A DNA stretch of 64,000 nucleotides from Ficedula albicollis (Eukaryota; Chordata; Aves; Passeriformes; Muscicapidae). The notes under the pieces were generated by a model. The model made no database searches. It was not told the origin of the DNA and was given only the letters and a program-made list of their open reading frames with translations. Position 1 is the stretch's first letter; every line of letters starts with the position of its first letter. Location: positions 56,921,769-56,985,768 of the forward strand of contig NC_021677.1 in NCBI RefSeq assembly GCF_000247815.1, read 5' to 3'. Below are positions 28,001 through 42,349 of the stretch, one piece after another. The translations under genes were made by a program, and so were the position numbers.

Positions 28001-29727
28001 CTAACTTCAAAAATAAAGTATCTTCTGCTTCCTTTTAGCAAAACTTGGCTGCAGAAACTCCCTAGAGACAATTGTTTGCAATTTTCCCTTAATTTGCAGC
28101 TACCCCTCCCTTGGCAGTCTGCCAGCATCTCCTCCTCTGACCGCTTGGGATATTGGCCCAACACAGTCCACCCAACCCTAGATAAAAGATCTCAATTTTT
28201 GCTATTAATAACCAACCCAAAGTTGCTCTTATCTGCCCACTTCTTCAGCTCTGCACCACTGTAATTAATGAACACCGAAAACTCTACCCACAATTTTTTC
28301 AGCCCTGCTGAAAGCATTCTGGTGAATGCCTATGAAATAAAATTAAACTGAAAAGCTGAAGACTACAGTAGCCTCATGTTGACAGGTCACTCTGATTCCA
28401 GGTCAAAGCAGACTCTATATTTGGCTGCTTTGATTATAATTGCTTGCAGGATAAAAAATAAATAGCAATTATCTCATTGTCACACAAGAAAAAAAGACCT
28501 AATAAATGAACCAATCCTAAAGTAACATTGAAAAACAAATTATTTCAAAAGCAATCAGGAGAAGTAAAATTCAGTTTCCAGGATTGTTTTTAATTGCCAA
28601 CAGTGTCAACATTAATATTCTTCCTCTATTGGATAATACATCCCTTTTAGTTATGAAAGCATTTAGCAAACTAAAAATGTCAAACTACAATTATACAAGG
28701 CTAAACTCATGGCTGTTTTCATCCCCAGCCCACAGTGCCACAGCTGAAATCCCTAATTACAAGGGTCATCTACACAAGTCACAGTCCAGCCCATGCATCC
28801 TGCCTGCTGTGACAGTCCCACGGATTTAAGACCAACAAACAAAACAGATGAAGTGTTTAGGGGTGTGATGAAGTTAATCCTTAAGAGGATATAGGAATTA
28901 GTTTTTCAAACTAAATTCAAAGCTACCAAACAAAACCAAAACAAACAAAAAAAACCAAGCTGCTGCACAAAACCACTAAAACCTTGCAGAAACAGCGCTC
29001 CACTTAAAGGGTTTTACTTTGGTGGATTTTTAGTTTCCAGGTACCACCTTTACCAGCTGAACCTGTACCACAAGAAAATACTGAATGGAGGATTATTTTA
29101 GCTTTTTCAGGCAAACCCAAGTGGTCAGGATCCACCACAGCACTGCACACAGATTTATTACCCATCGTGTTAAACCCAAAGTAGCTAAGCCTTGCAAATC
29201 TCTCAGTGCTGTATTTCCTTCTTCCAAGGGCACGTTTCGTGGCTCCTTGACCTGGGTTAATAAGTCTTTACTCTCAATAACAACTGGGACCATGGAGACT
29301 CCCTGAACTGAACCCAGGCCTCCACTCCTGACATTTCAGATGCCGTGATGAATTGCTCAGATAACATCCCCCTCAGCAGCCAGCTTTCCCTGCAAACTTA
29401 AGTGTCCTTTCTGTAGCTTCCACACATTTCACTTTCCACAGCTCTCTGAAGAAAAATTTCAGTTTGCACTTGAGTTTTTTGGTGACTTTTCTTCCTTTTT
29501 GGCAGAAGGGCAGGGCAGGAATGTCTGTTTCTTCTGCAAAGGGGCCACCCACCCAAATAACTGTAAGCATTACTGGGCTCCAGTTCAGGCAGGTGCAGAA
29601 AAGGATCAAATAATTCTTATAGCAGCAGGGAGTTCTTTAAGCCAGGTTTTCTGAGTGCCTGTAGGTGTCTGAGTCATCACCACCAACCATCACCTCCCCA
29701 GTCTTGTTTTAGTCTGCAGTCTATGGG

Positions 29728-29913
29728 GCTGAGGGTGGTAAAACACTGGAACAGGTTGCCCTGGAAAGGGTGTGGATACCCCATGCCTGGAAATATCCAA
29801 AGTTAGGATGGGACTCTGAGCAACCTGATCTTGTTGAAGATGTCCCTGCTCACTGCAGGGGGGTTGGACTAGAAGACCTTTAAAGGTCCCCTCCAACCCA
29901 AACTATTCTGTAA
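29728..29913 (+). mobile_element. CR1 LINE 3' fragment
   Basis: Plus-strand CR1: CACTGGAACAGGTTGCCC, then TGGAAATATCC, GCAACCTGATCTTGTTG, GGGGGGTTGGACTAGA and the CCAACCCAAACTATTCTG tail. About 185 bp, 5'-truncated. Confidence 0.93.
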
Positions 29914-30837
29914 CTAAGTGGTTCTATTTGAGTCCAGGTTTAAGAGCAGGATAATGATTTTTTAGATGGTTACACTTCCACAGATTCCTCGAGAACTGAC
30001 CCCGAGAAAGACAGGAGAAATTATAAATGTCCCTGAAAGTGTCTCCCATGAAGAGAACCAGCATCTTTTCAGATGCTTGGGAGTGCAGAGAGGAGAGAAC
30101 CTTGAAAAGAAGCCCCAACAGGAGGAAAACCTTAGACTGGCACCTACAAATGCTGAGGCATGTAAGTCAACCATGAAACACAGCTCTCCCTTAGTATTTG
30201 GGGAACAACTTTTATGCAATTACGTTATTTAGGTACAGAGAAAAGTCCATTTAAAAAGCCCCAGCTCAGCCTCTCCTCCCTGCTTCCCAAGCTCCTTAAA
30301 CCTAAGCCTAGAGCAGGCAACAGCAGACCTGGACCTCTCATCAGTGCAATGGAAAACAATGGATAAAAAACCTGCTGGGGCTGACTGCTTCTCCTTGCTC
30401 CACTAAAAAGCAGGATCTATGCCACAGCACACACATGTCAATTATCTCACAAGGAATGACCCAGCAGAGCCCCTGTTCCACAGTCCAACCTCTCCAAGGC
30501 AGACACACAGCCCTGCTGCCACCTCCCTCTCCAAAGAGCCCGTGGCCAGCAGCCAGCTGAAGCAGCCAGAGGAAAAAGCAGCTTTTGCCCTTTTTTTCCT
30601 CAAGCAAGGGAGGATGAGGCCTTAAATGGCTGGTTAGACCCATTAAAGAGCAATGCAAGGCTTTTATGTTACTCAAACTGAAAATAAAGCTCCTTTTCCA
30701 CCATGCTTTTATTGGAGAAATTCAAGACAGAAAAGACACATTGCCCACTGCAGTCACAACACAGCAGGCAAAAAAATTTCCAAGCCTGGAAAACCTTTCA
30801 TGATTTTAACACTCCCCATTCCAGAGCAGAATTTTAT

Positions 30838-30925
30838 CAAACAAACAAAACAAAACAAAAACAAAACAACAAAAAACCCAAAAAAAGCAAGCAAGCAAGA
30901 AAGAAAAAGAGAAAGAGACAGAGGA
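30838..30925 (+). repeat. A-rich and purine-rich low-complexity tract
   Basis: AAAC/AAAAC units followed by AAGC and GAAA-type purine repeats. It could be the decayed tail of a retroposed element, but no body is recognised next to it. Confidence 0.8.
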
Positions 30926-32133
30926 CATGAAGAGACCTTCTCCTCTGAAACAGTTGGGGTAGGAGGGGGATAAGAGGAGAGCCAGGCTGGTCAGCCAGGT
31001 GCTAAAGGCCTTAATTCATAGGAAATGTAGCCAAGTAAGGCTTAACAGATGGGTCTTCTTCACTTGGCTCAGGAACCTGAACCCAAATTTCCAGTATCTT
31101 TTCCTGACCCCAGCACCCATTACTCTGGGGCACTTCTTTTCAACCAAGACTTCTGACAAAAATTTTCCTATAGGGAGTGTCTGTATTGACAACCCAATCC
31201 TCTGGAAAATTCCTAAAACAGCCACAAATGCTATAAAAATGTATTCACATGATTCAGCTTATGCTTTCACTCAAATTTATCCCCTTGATGGCTCTAACAA
31301 AGTGCAGGTTTCTCTCCAAAACCCCTCTCTAAATTTGCTTAAAAATCCTTCAGCCAAACTCTCTGATTAGTTTTCATCCCTTAACCTTTGTAGCTACTCA
31401 AGGCATGAATATGGAATGAATTTGTGGCATTCCTCTCCCCTAATGAAATGCAAAGATCCTGTATGAAAAAACACGCACACAGATTTTGGAGTGAGGCATG
31501 CACACGCAGTGCTTGTGTGTGAGTGACATACATAGCCAAGTAAGAAAATCCTGTCATCTGTAATTCACACCCAAGACTTCAGGTATCAAAGAGCTGCACT
31601 CAAAGCAGCTGGTGGTCCTGTATTACCGTGCTGGCTGCAGCAAGCTCTTCACATCTCATTAACGGCGTAATGAAGGCTCAATCAGGGATGCAGCCTATCA
31701 AGACTGCCAAGCACAGGCACACAGAGGCCAGAGGAGAAAGATCAGCTTGTACCAAGGCTTTTATTGCTTAGATCTCAGAACTGGGAAAGAGCTAGTCCTG
31801 CCACAGAAAATACTTTCCAGAGAACAAAAAAACGCACGCGGAGACAAAGATCAAACCCTGGAAGTGCTTGGAAGGCTTTGCACAAGGAAGGTGGCACCAA
31901 GCAGGTCACACACTGGGCTCATTTCCACAGGTGGGGCATAAAACCACTGAAGCAACGGGGGAGCTGAAGCCAGAGGCCAGAGGAGTGCTCAGGATGGGGA
32001 CACACACGTTTGCACTGATGACTAAGTGTTCCTTCAGTATGTAACACAGCTAGCACTAAACTCAGCAGCTTTATTTCTCATGTATGCAGCAATTATTTCT
32101 AGTAGGGCTTCCTAATGTTCTCTCTATTGATTG

Positions 32134-32515
32134 TATCATAGAATCAAAGAATAACAGGTTGGAAGAGACATTAAGGATCATCTGGTCCGACCTCTCATAG
32201 CCTACACAGAAGAGACATTAAGGATCATCTGGTCCGACCTTTCATAGTCTACACTAGACGGTCCAGGCAAATCTTATCAGTGTCCTATTTTGGAGTATCC
32301 ATCACTTCCCAGGGGAGATTAATCCAAAGGATGATCTCACTATGAAAAAATTTTCTCTTCTGTCCAATCAAAGTCTCACCCATTACCCCTTGTCTTTTCC
32401 ATCTGACTCCCTGCAATAAATGAATCTCCATCCTCTCTGTAGCCACCCTTTAAATACTGGAATATGGTGATAAGCCTCCTCTAACACATCTGTTCTCAAG
32501 ATTGAACAAACACAG
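32134..32515 (-). mobile_element. CR1-family LINE fragment with internal duplication
   Basis: Reverse complement of a diverged CR1 3' region: ATCATAGAATC tail, GGTTGGAAGAGACATTAAGG, GATCATCTGGTCCGACCT, and farther on CCATTACCCCTTGTCTTTTCC and a GCCTCCTCTAACACATCTGT-like end. Subfamily differs from the more typical copies here. A 47-bp segment near the 3' end is tandemly duplicated (32163-32255). Confidence 0.85.
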
Positions 32516-34756
32516 ATCTTTTTGTATGTAACATATACATTTATATTTCCAAACAGTTGGCGCTGATGTGTTCAGACAAAATCCCAGGAAGAAAGGATGC
32601 TGGAAGAAGAAATCAGCATAAAGAGCAACACCCAACCACTGATGGATCAACAACAGCACCAGCAGTGAGCCTGCTGCTCACCATCCTGCAATCCATGCTG
32701 GGATCCCAGGTGGGGTCAGCAACTCTCCTTGGCACGTGCCTGCAGACCCTCAAGCATCCTCCCATGGCAGCTCAGACCCTGCCAGAAACATCACATTTCT
32801 GCAATCTCCCCTGCCCACAGTGCTGCTGAGCAGGAGGACAGAACACACTTGTATTTTTCCTTGCTGGGTGAGGGAGCTGAATCTGCTCACGGAAGGTCTG
32901 GTGATGCCCCAAGGCCAGGATGAAGTATGAGGTGGGAGCTGGCAGCTGCAGGGGATGAAATGGAGAAGACAAGAGTAAGAGCCAGGAGGATGAGCCTGTA
33001 CCCACCTTATACCAGATCACCTTCAGCCAGTTCTCATTGAATAAGAAGCTGAAGAGTGCTGGTACACAGGCACAAGGACCGCGATCGATGAACGCTGCCT
33101 GCACGGGGTCTTTAACACCCACAGAAATCAATGGCAATATCTTCCAACCTCAGCCCCTGTCAGATTATGCTTGCAGCAGTAATGGAGGCGTAAATACAAG
33201 GAGCAGTAAATGAGCAAAGTGCTAATTGTGAAGCTTTCCCATGTATTCTCTGTGGAATCAGCAGCGAGTGCAGCTCGCTGGGTGCCTAACCAGGCACAAG
33301 ATGGTACTTGCACAGAGACTGCTCACTGCTAAAGCCGCTGGCTTTCGTGGGGACATGCAGGAGCACGTTACCTCCCACCGCACGCACATTACCTGAAATT
33401 ACTGCCCTGAATGACTGCATGTGAATTTTGACTCAAAACAAAACTTAAATCAGGTCTCAAACCTTACCTAGATTATGAAGGGGAAGTTATATAAAGTCAT
33501 TCGGTAACTTACACCCTGTGTTTTACCTTTATCTCTGCTATTATCAGACCTTCCCCACTTTTTCTTCATGTGGCAAGAGATGAGCTGGCAGTTTACAGCC
33601 CATTGTGGGAAGGACAAGGTGACAGCCAGTAAACAACCAAATGACAGAAACACCAAGAAAGATGATAAAATATTTGAAATGGTATAAAAGAGACATAAAA
33701 ATAAATTGCAGAGAGAAATTTCACACAAAAGGATGTTATTTCTTGAGAACATACTCCATATTTGACTGTGATATGAGAGTGTGATTTTAGTCTCCTAAAA
33801 GAAATGGTGCACCGTTTTTTTTGAGGAACTGAGAATCAGAAAGAGCATGTAGAATGTGGAGAGGATGCTGGGATGCTGCATGGCCAGGAAAATGGACAGA
33901 CTCATACACCCAGTCTCCATCTCTGAAACTGAGATCTCACCATAAAGCACTTTTATCATGAAGAATAAGAGAGAAATAGTTTGCAAAGACTCAAACAGTT
34001 TTCAGGCTGAAGTCTCTGCAAATTAATACACTTTGTAGGAAAAAGCAGCCAAATGTAGTGTTTATTCAAAGCACTTTACTGCCTCAGACTCATTAACCTG
34101 GTACCTTACATGCTGTCTTTGTAATGCAAATTTGTTAAAATACTGTGCTTTTCATAAAACATTCATACAGACAAGCTTGCACTGCTCAAATACCAATTGT
34201 AAGTGGAGCAAAAATACACTTACTTTTTCCTAATATTTCAGCTCTACACCTAAGTCTTATCTGCATAAGCAGTTTGTGAAAAACCTGCTGCTGCTGCTGC
34301 CACTGTAGCACAAAGGTGGAAGATTTCCCAAAGCAGCTGATGTAGGCAATTATAAACTGAATTACCACATGCCAAAGGCAAATGAAAAGACTTTGTAGAA
34401 GGTACCAGCAGCAGAGGTTTTTTGAGGAAGAGAGATCATTACAGAGAGGAGGAGAGATACCCTGCACTTAAGGAGGCCAGACATACTGCACCTGTTTGCT
34501 GAGCTCCTATTTAGGAGCCACCTGCCCTGTGTGCACTAGAGTTTGCTGGGCATCCTCACCATGCAGCAGCAGGCATGCTGCTTCCAGCTGCTGAACTGGC
34601 TGGACATAATACACCCATCCAAAAGCACAGGGAGCCCAGCAGGAGATACAAAATCATCTCCATAAGGTCTCCAGCCCAGCTTGACCCATGCAGCGAGAGA
34701 TGACGCAGGGCTGAGGGAAGGAAAGGTTCCTGATTTTTGACTTACACAGCTGTGGA

Positions 34757-34890
34757 GAAGGACCAAAGCATCACCTTCAGGGTTCAGTGTTATGACAGTG
34801 CTCTCCCTCCTCCAGTGGACTTGAAGGACCAAAGCATCACCTTCAGGGTTCAGTGTTACGACAGTGCTCTCTCCCTCCTCCAGTGGACTC
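34757..34890. repeat. Two-copy tandem duplication, period 66 bp
   Basis: GAAGGACCAAAGCATCACCT starts at 34757 and 34823. The second copy has a 2-bp CT insertion before CCCTCCTCC and one T-to-C change. Confidence 0.92.
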
Positions 34891-37339
34891 AGATCTTGGA
34901 ACATGAACTACCACAGCAAAGCCATGGCCAGCTGAGATTCACAGTATAAACTGCATTAAACCAAATTCAAACAGGATAAATGCAGGAAATTTTGGGAGCT
35001 TTTCCCCCTCCCTCCACACTTGCCAACTACTTTTGTTTCAAGACAATCTATAACTGTGCTATCTCAAATTAAACTCTGAGCAACTGCTCTCATCCTGCAT
35101 CTCATCCTTAGTTTAGAAAACTGTCATTTCTTTTTCAGGCCTGATGAAAGCCCACAAAACCTGGAAAATGTTTACATTTTACAACTCTACCAGTTGATCT
35201 GACAGAAAAAAATACTACCCTCCCAGACTTCCTAGAGCTATGAGGCAGAACTCAACAACATTGCCTGAGGTGCCAGAATCATCTACACTGGTTTTCATCA
35301 GGTTCAGAGCTATGACACAAAGGTAACCAACATGAGGCATCTTAACAAGAGGTTTCCTTTATTCTGCATAATAACATGCCAACTGCAAGCCAGGTATACT
35401 TCCTAACCTGTCTGCTAGACATGGTTCCCACTCACCCGGAACACATCAAGGTTCCATTACTGCTCCTGAGCACAGATGACTTCCCAAAGGAAACCAGGTC
35501 CTCAGGGAGATGATGCACACATCACTGGGATGCACCCACACCACACAGGCACCGCATGGCAAGGGCCTGGAGGCTGGGAACTGCACCCAGGTTGACTACC
35601 CTGAAGTACAGGCATAACCAAAGTGAAACGGACTTAACACAAAAATTCTAAATTGTTAAAATAAATTAGCAGAGTCACAAAAACAAAACGAAACAAAACA
35701 ACAAAGAAATCCACCCTCTCAAACACCCTCCTCACCACCCAAAGAAAACCTCCAAATCCAACAAAGACTGGGGCAGGATCTATAATCAAAATAAAACCAA
35801 AACAGTAATTTTGCATATGTGCTTCATAACATGTTAAGAAAATAAGTACTTGCTCAAACACCTGCAATGATTTCTCAGATGCAGGAGAAGAGTGAACATA
35901 CTGAAACCTGCTTGGTTTCGAAATTGAGTTCATTTGGCACATCCTCCACTTTTGCAAGAAAACAAACAGCAAAGGCAGACAAGCCATGGCATGAGCAGCC
36001 CTGCACTCTCCTGCCCACCTGCCTGAAGCCCTACTCAGAGGAACCTCCCTGGCTACAGCAGCTTAGCTTCATTTCTACACTCAGTCCTCAGCCTGCCCAT
36101 TAAAATGGTCAATAGCAATGCCAGCTGAGAAATGTCCATCACTGGGAACTCCTTTTTACAGGTCACTGGCCACCCAGACAACAACAGCTTCTAGCCATGA
36201 CTGACCTCTCTGCGACACAAACAGCTGATTTCCAGGAGAAAGACAATCCGTGAGCCATCCACTTTCTTAATCCTAATTAAAACAAAACCAAAACCACTCA
36301 ACTGTCTCTATATGAATCTGTACAAAATAAAAATGTGCAATCATCCTTCTATGTTTCTGGAGACTGAACACTAACGGAAAAAGAATCTGAATGCGTTCAG
36401 TTCATCTACTGTTGCACGAAAGCAGCATCACAGTCTGGGTAACAAAATGTTCTGCTGCACAGACCTCCAAGTAAGCTGACAATACAGATTCAGATGGGTG
36501 TGTCTTATGATGGAAAAATTAACTGTGATAAAGAATAAAATGCCCCTTATATATGTTGTTTTCAGAGTCATTAAGATGCAAAAGGAATTAAAAAAAAATG
36601 CCGTCTCCATAAAGTTCAAGCACACGTATGAAAAAGCAAACAAACCTGCCTGGATGACTGACTGTTTGCAATACTGGCTCTGGCAAAACTGGCTTCTTTA
36701 GTTGATCTCTCCTGCTCCCACTGTGCTATACAGAGCTGTATGATACAAATAGATCTGTGGGTTTTAAGAAAAATGGAGCAAAACCAGCACAACACACACT
36801 GAAGTTCATATAAAAGAAAAAAGCACAACACCAGTTATTTCCTCTTGCAAACATTTTAAATGTCTGCCATTTGCAGAGATTCTCAATCAGAGACAGACTG
36901 CATCTTGTTTGACTCCAGTAAAATGTCTCCTGAGAAAGTCTGCCTTGATCTAAGATTCTCATACTTGGGTTTTAATTTCCAGTCATATTTACAGGAATCT
37001 GCTTCCTCCAATTTCCTAATTGAGAGTGCATGGCTTGAAATATGCCTATCAGCTATCATATGACTGCAAATCAACTATCAACTTAACCAAGAGATACACA
37101 ATCTCAGGCTTCAGAAAATAATTAGGCACCCTAGATTTTCCTGCAGCTTCCAGAAGAGCAGATGACAACAACCACATCAACACCACTGGTCCCATCCAGC
37201 CTCGCAGCTCCTGTACCAAGGGTTCAGTGATTCACAGAATTGCTACCACAGTAACCAACAAGATACGTGGAAATGACACAACAAACCCACAAGTGGCTGC
37301 CTGTGTCCAGTTTCTGCTCTGAGCTGAACTCCTACTCAC

Positions 37340-37618
37340 CAGGCTCTTGGTCCTTTGTGGATATGCACTCTTTGATGGACTCTGTTATGCCAAGACTAGC
37401 GGCGGTGGGCAGCGGGCCAAGCAAGGATTCCAGTGCAGGGGGTCTTACAAGAGTTTCATTTCCATTTCTGCATTCCCCATCTTCATTTCTTTTAGCTATA
37501 TCCTTCTCACTAAGTTCATCATAAAAGTCCTTGTTTAAGTGATTAGCAGCTGCTTCAAGTTCCTCATCTTCTGCCTCCTCCTCTCCAAGTATGCTAGAGG
37601 CATTATCATCTATAGAAT
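37340..37618 (-). CDS. BRF1: BRF1 coding exon, acidic linker before TBP-binding region
   Basis: The longest BRF1 exon here, 279 nt (2 nt, 92 codons, 1 nt). It begins SIDDNASSILGEEEAEDEEL, passes through a fast-evolving Asn/Glu-rich middle, and ends with the conserved PLPTAASLGI and KECIS motifs. The middle differs in sequence and length from mammals while both ends align well. Acceptor AG is at 37619-37620 and donor GT at 37338-37339. A 23.8-kb intron follows. Confidence 0.93.
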
Positions 37619-38301
37619 CTGTAAAGGGAAAAAACCCAACAGATCATTGCATACCATCTGTTACAGAAACTAAAATAAATAGAGAGGCGCTCACTTAAAG
37701 AATAAAAATCTTTAGAGGAAATCTGTAAGAGAAATACACAATATTTTACTTCAGTGTATGAATACATGGAGTTGCCAGATGCTTTTCAAATTCATTACCT
37801 TGACTATTAAAATGTATTTTCATGACTACAGTCATCATTTAAAATAGAAGCATCATGTTATCATATTAGGTAAAAGGGCTTTGTGAGAAAAGTCAGCTAT
37901 TTCCCGGTATAATTACAAATTAAAAATAGCCAGTTCAACCTGCACAAAGCCCTTCCATATGGAAAGTCAACTGGGGAATTTGGCGACAGAAGGGCCTAGA
38001 TACTGGTCCACTGCACTTTCAGTGATAAAAAACATTCTCAGGTGCCAGTGCCAAGCTTATACTGCATCAGGAAAGAAAAACAACTGAAATCATTAATGAA
38101 CTATCCCTGCAACGAACAATGTGGTTGTTCTGAAGACTGATCTATGAACCACCTATTTGGTAGAGAGAACCCCAATGCAAGAGATCTTGTACTATGCAAG
38201 CCCATATATGATCACATTTATCACCATAATGTTCATACACTTCAGACTGCCAGATCTGAGCTCAATACTATTCAAGGAGTCATAAGACGTTATAGACTTA
38301 C
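37619..38301 (-). other. BRF1 intron, 683 bp
   Basis: AT-rich intron between the exons at 37618 and 38302. No repeat or regulatory motif recognised. Confidence 0.9.
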
Positions 38302-38394
38302 CATCTTTAGTGAAATTTGCAAATACGCCTTTTGCTTTCGGTCTACTGTTTTCTAATTCACTCTCTATTTCATCTTGGTAGCTCGATATTTCTC
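38302..38394 (-). CDS. BRF1: BRF1 coding exon, linker
   Basis: A 93-nt exon (2 nt, 30 codons, 1 nt) encoding [20 protein letters not shown] and ending FANFTKD. It is conserved with mammalian BRF1 up to the PKAKG motif and diverges after it, as usual for this linker. Acceptor AG is at 38395-38396 and donor GT at 38300-38301. The leftover G joins AT of the following exon. Confidence 0.94.
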
Positions 38395-38483
38395 CTGTGG
38401 TGTTGAAATAAAAATAAAACTCAGCAATCATTGATGTAATATTGAAGAAATGAGTGATATGTTACACTAAACACAACTTCTAC

Positions 38484-38523
38484 CTTCAAAATCCTCCAGC
38501 TTTTTTGATAATGCCTTTTCAAG
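38484..38523 (-). CDS. BRF1: BRF1 micro-exon in linker
   Basis: A 40-nt exon (13 codons plus 1 nt) encoding LEKALSKKLEDFE, matching the coiled linker segment LEQVLSKKLEEVE of the mammalian protein. Acceptor AG is at 38524-38525 after a pyrimidine-rich stretch; donor GT is at 38482-38483. Only an 89-nt intron separates it from the next exon, and the split Gly codon (G plus GA) fits. Identified by phase and homology because it is too short to be found as an open frame. Confidence 0.9.
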
Positions 38524-39461
38524 CTGAAATGACAATAAACATGAAATTACTAAAAAAATATGCACAATTTTAAACTGTTTGTGAGCTGTACATCGAGACA
38601 TAGAAAAGCAGGGTATTTCAAAAGTACAAGCAGCTAAAATTGCTGAAATTTACTTTGTAGTGTCAGATAGGCATGACAGACAGGTCTCAAAACACTGCCC
38701 AATTTTGAATGTTATCTCCCCTATCTCAATACTTCAAAAGGAGCCTCCACTCTGGCAAGCTGTAAATAAAAGGCCTCATTCTCCAGCAGTCAGAGTCGGT
38801 GACTGTGCCTGTAGAAGTGCAAGGACAGTGCTGAGACTGCAGTGCCCACACCAGACACACTGGTGACGGCAGAGTGAAGCTCTGACCTACAGCACCTGCC
38901 TGGTTTTTGAGAACATCACTACCACCCCTACAGACCTTTAAATGATAGCACAGTTAGAACAAACAAAAACCCCAACAAACCAATAATGTAAGAATTGACT
39001 ATGGCAGCAGTAAAATCTTCTGCTCTGCTGCCAGCTTTAGTTCATGATTTGTAAAGAAATTATGCCACATGAGAACTAATCTCTATGGAAGCAGGTGTTG
39101 TACCACACAATACCACCAGCAGTCTCATTAAAGTAAATGGGCTACTGTTTTCATACCTATTTTAAAAAAGTTCTCTGTAATGACACTTCTCCTTACCATA
39201 GATATCACCTTAAAAACACTGCATGGTTTCTGATCCTGTGACATTTTTCAGTGGGAAACTATTCCTTTGCAAATAAACCAAAAAAACATATTTAGTTAAT
39301 GGGTACCATATGCACTAATGCTCATCCTTCTCTCAAGATCCTCAAAATAAATGTACTAAAGGGGTAGTCAATTAGGATTTAGCATTAACTAAATTCAAAA
39401 GGCAATGCATAGAGGGAGGAGAGAGGAAAGAACCACAGAGAGCATCCAATTCAGAATTTAC
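38524..39461 (-). other. BRF1 intron, 938 bp
   Basis: Intron between the exons at 38523 and 39462. No known repeat family seen. Confidence 0.9.
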
Positions 39462-39588
39462 CTGCTGTATCTTCAATTTTTTTTGACCAGCTGTAAATGA
39501 AGGAGGATCACATTCTTCTTCCAAGTCAATCTTCATAAACTCATCTATGGTTAGCTGACTGGTTGGTGTATCTTGAAACTCTGTCAAC
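39462..39588 (-). CDS. BRF1: BRF1 coding exon, end of cyclin repeat 2 and linker
   Basis: A 127-nt exon (1 nt plus 42 codons) encoding [20 protein letters not shown] and the acidic segment that follows, to KKLKIQQ. It closes the second cyclin fold and starts the linker to the C-terminal half. Acceptor AG is at 39589-39590 and donor GT at 39460-39461, phase 0 at the 3' end. The short next exon continues the Lys- and Glu-rich linker. Confidence 0.95.
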
Positions 39589-40354
39589 CTACCAAAGCAT
39601 ACAGCACATGACCAAAACATCTCTAAGAACTCCTCTGAAAGTAATATAATTTGCAAACTGCCAAGCTATGTCATCCTTAGCAACTCTGGCTCAAACACAG
39701 ACTACATTAAAACTGAAGTGCTACTAATTGTTTCATCTGCTGCAAAGAAAGTATCTTTTCATGTCCCAAATTAGCTTTTGATTTACTTGAGTATGTAACA
39801 TACTTTTTTCTTGATGAACAAAGACTGAACAGAAATACTGCAGCCCCTACAGTCAATTAAGTATAGACAAAACTAAGACAAGAAACACAGCTCACTCCTC
39901 TCCTCTTGTTGCTTTTGTTATCAACAGCAACAACAAAATGAATCCACCAAATAAAATATCTGTCATCCCAGTTTAGGAGTTTGCTCAAAAATCTTCCTGA
40001 TACGTCAGCATGATTAATTTAGACAAAGCAAACATTAAAGTAACATCTCTTCAGCAGGCTGGAGGAGGGACAAGAAATAATCTTCCCAGGATGCACAGAA
40101 GCAGTGGTAAAATAAACTGATCATGTGCACATCACATAAATGAAATAGATGGATGAACATAATTTGACAATAATAAATTTTGTATTTGTTTAATGTTTGC
40201 ATTTTAAAAATTCCTACATATGTGAGAGATAGGACTCCATGGGGAATTGCCATGAAAACAGATGAGTCTTCCAGAGGAATTCAATCTTAAATAAGACCAC
40301 GTGGTCATAACTTAATCCACAAATCCAGCATTTTATACAGGTGGCTGAGAATAA

Positions 40355-40430
40355 GCACATCCATTTTACAGATGGAGAAAATGAGACAAAAGGTTAAGTA
40401 CAAAGCCAGGTCAGGAAATGTCTGGCAGAA
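40355..40430 (-). mobile_element. MIR-like SINE fragment
   Basis: Plus strand reads CATTTTACAGATGGAGAAAA then TGAGACAAAAGGTTAAGTAC and a TCTGGCAGAA block, the reverse complement of the conserved MIR (CORE-SINE) 3' half. Old and diverged, which fits an element shared by amniotes. Confidence 0.65.
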
Positions 40431-41355
40431 TGCTTCTCTGACAGAAAGTGCCCTTTTAATAATATCAACATTTTCCATGGGAAAATGGCAATGATGGGTC
40501 TGCAGCTGCTTCACTGGAATATTCCCATCTTTCAGAGGAAGCAGAGCTGACAACAGCTTCCATCTGCAAAGCTAGGGAACTAAAAATGGTGATTCAGTGC
40601 TCTCAGCACAGGACCTTTCTGCATTTCTCTCCCCCTAAAAACAGTTGTGGTTTTCTCCTCAGTTCTCTCCTCTACCTCTGGTTGCAACAAAACTCCTTCC
40701 AAAGAAGGAATTTTCTCTAGGACAGAAATTAGTTTCTAGCCAGCACCAAGGGCAAAGCCAAGAGCACAAGGCCACATTCTCCTGCTACATCCTCATCAGT
40801 CTCTGTGTTTCTTCCTTTATAAACTGAGGAGCAAGACAAGACAGCCCCTAAGGAGGGGTGCAGGCAGGCTGCAATTGCAGGACACTTCACTTGGAGACAT
40901 CCCACGCCTGGAGCAGGGGCCAGAGGATGCACCTCATGCCATGAAATGCACAGAGAGAGCCAGGCACCTCTGTGTGACTCCAACAGCAAGCAGCACACAA
41001 AGCCCATGCATGGCTGTGCCAGCCAGAATTAGTACTGCTGAGGAGAAGAAAGCTGCCGAAAACTATACTTGCTTTTGGAATTTAAGCATCTCCACAAAGC
41101 CCCAAATTAGCCATGTACTTAAGAGTGACTGACAGCCCAAACCCTTCCCTCAGAGTACCAGGGACCAGCTCCCTCCTCCTCTCTTTCAGATCAAATTGGA
41201 AAGGAGAGGAGGATGCTGTTGGCAGCAGCAGTACCCAGCTTTTAATTAAAAGACTAGAAATCTTTCTTGGCGTTAACGGGCTTCCAGTATGCATTACCCA
41301 CCTTCCAGAAGGGAGCCACATCTATCAGGTTAGAGGGAAAACCTGGCTAGGGCAC

Positions 41356-42349
<994 letters not shown>

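Larger units (their letters stand above)
13559..37339 (-). other. BRF1 intron, 23.8 kb
   Basis: The largest visible BRF1 intron. It holds CR1 fragments (14945-15355, 21958-22041, 29728-29913, 32134-32515), a tRNA-derived SINE fragment near 16080-16165, four two-copy duplications (17504-17579, 19125-19243, 32163-32255, 34757-34890), a CpG-rich patch at 19440-19700 and an A/purine-rich stretch at 30838-30925. Numerous short open frames were examined; none looks like a gene. Confidence 0.85.
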
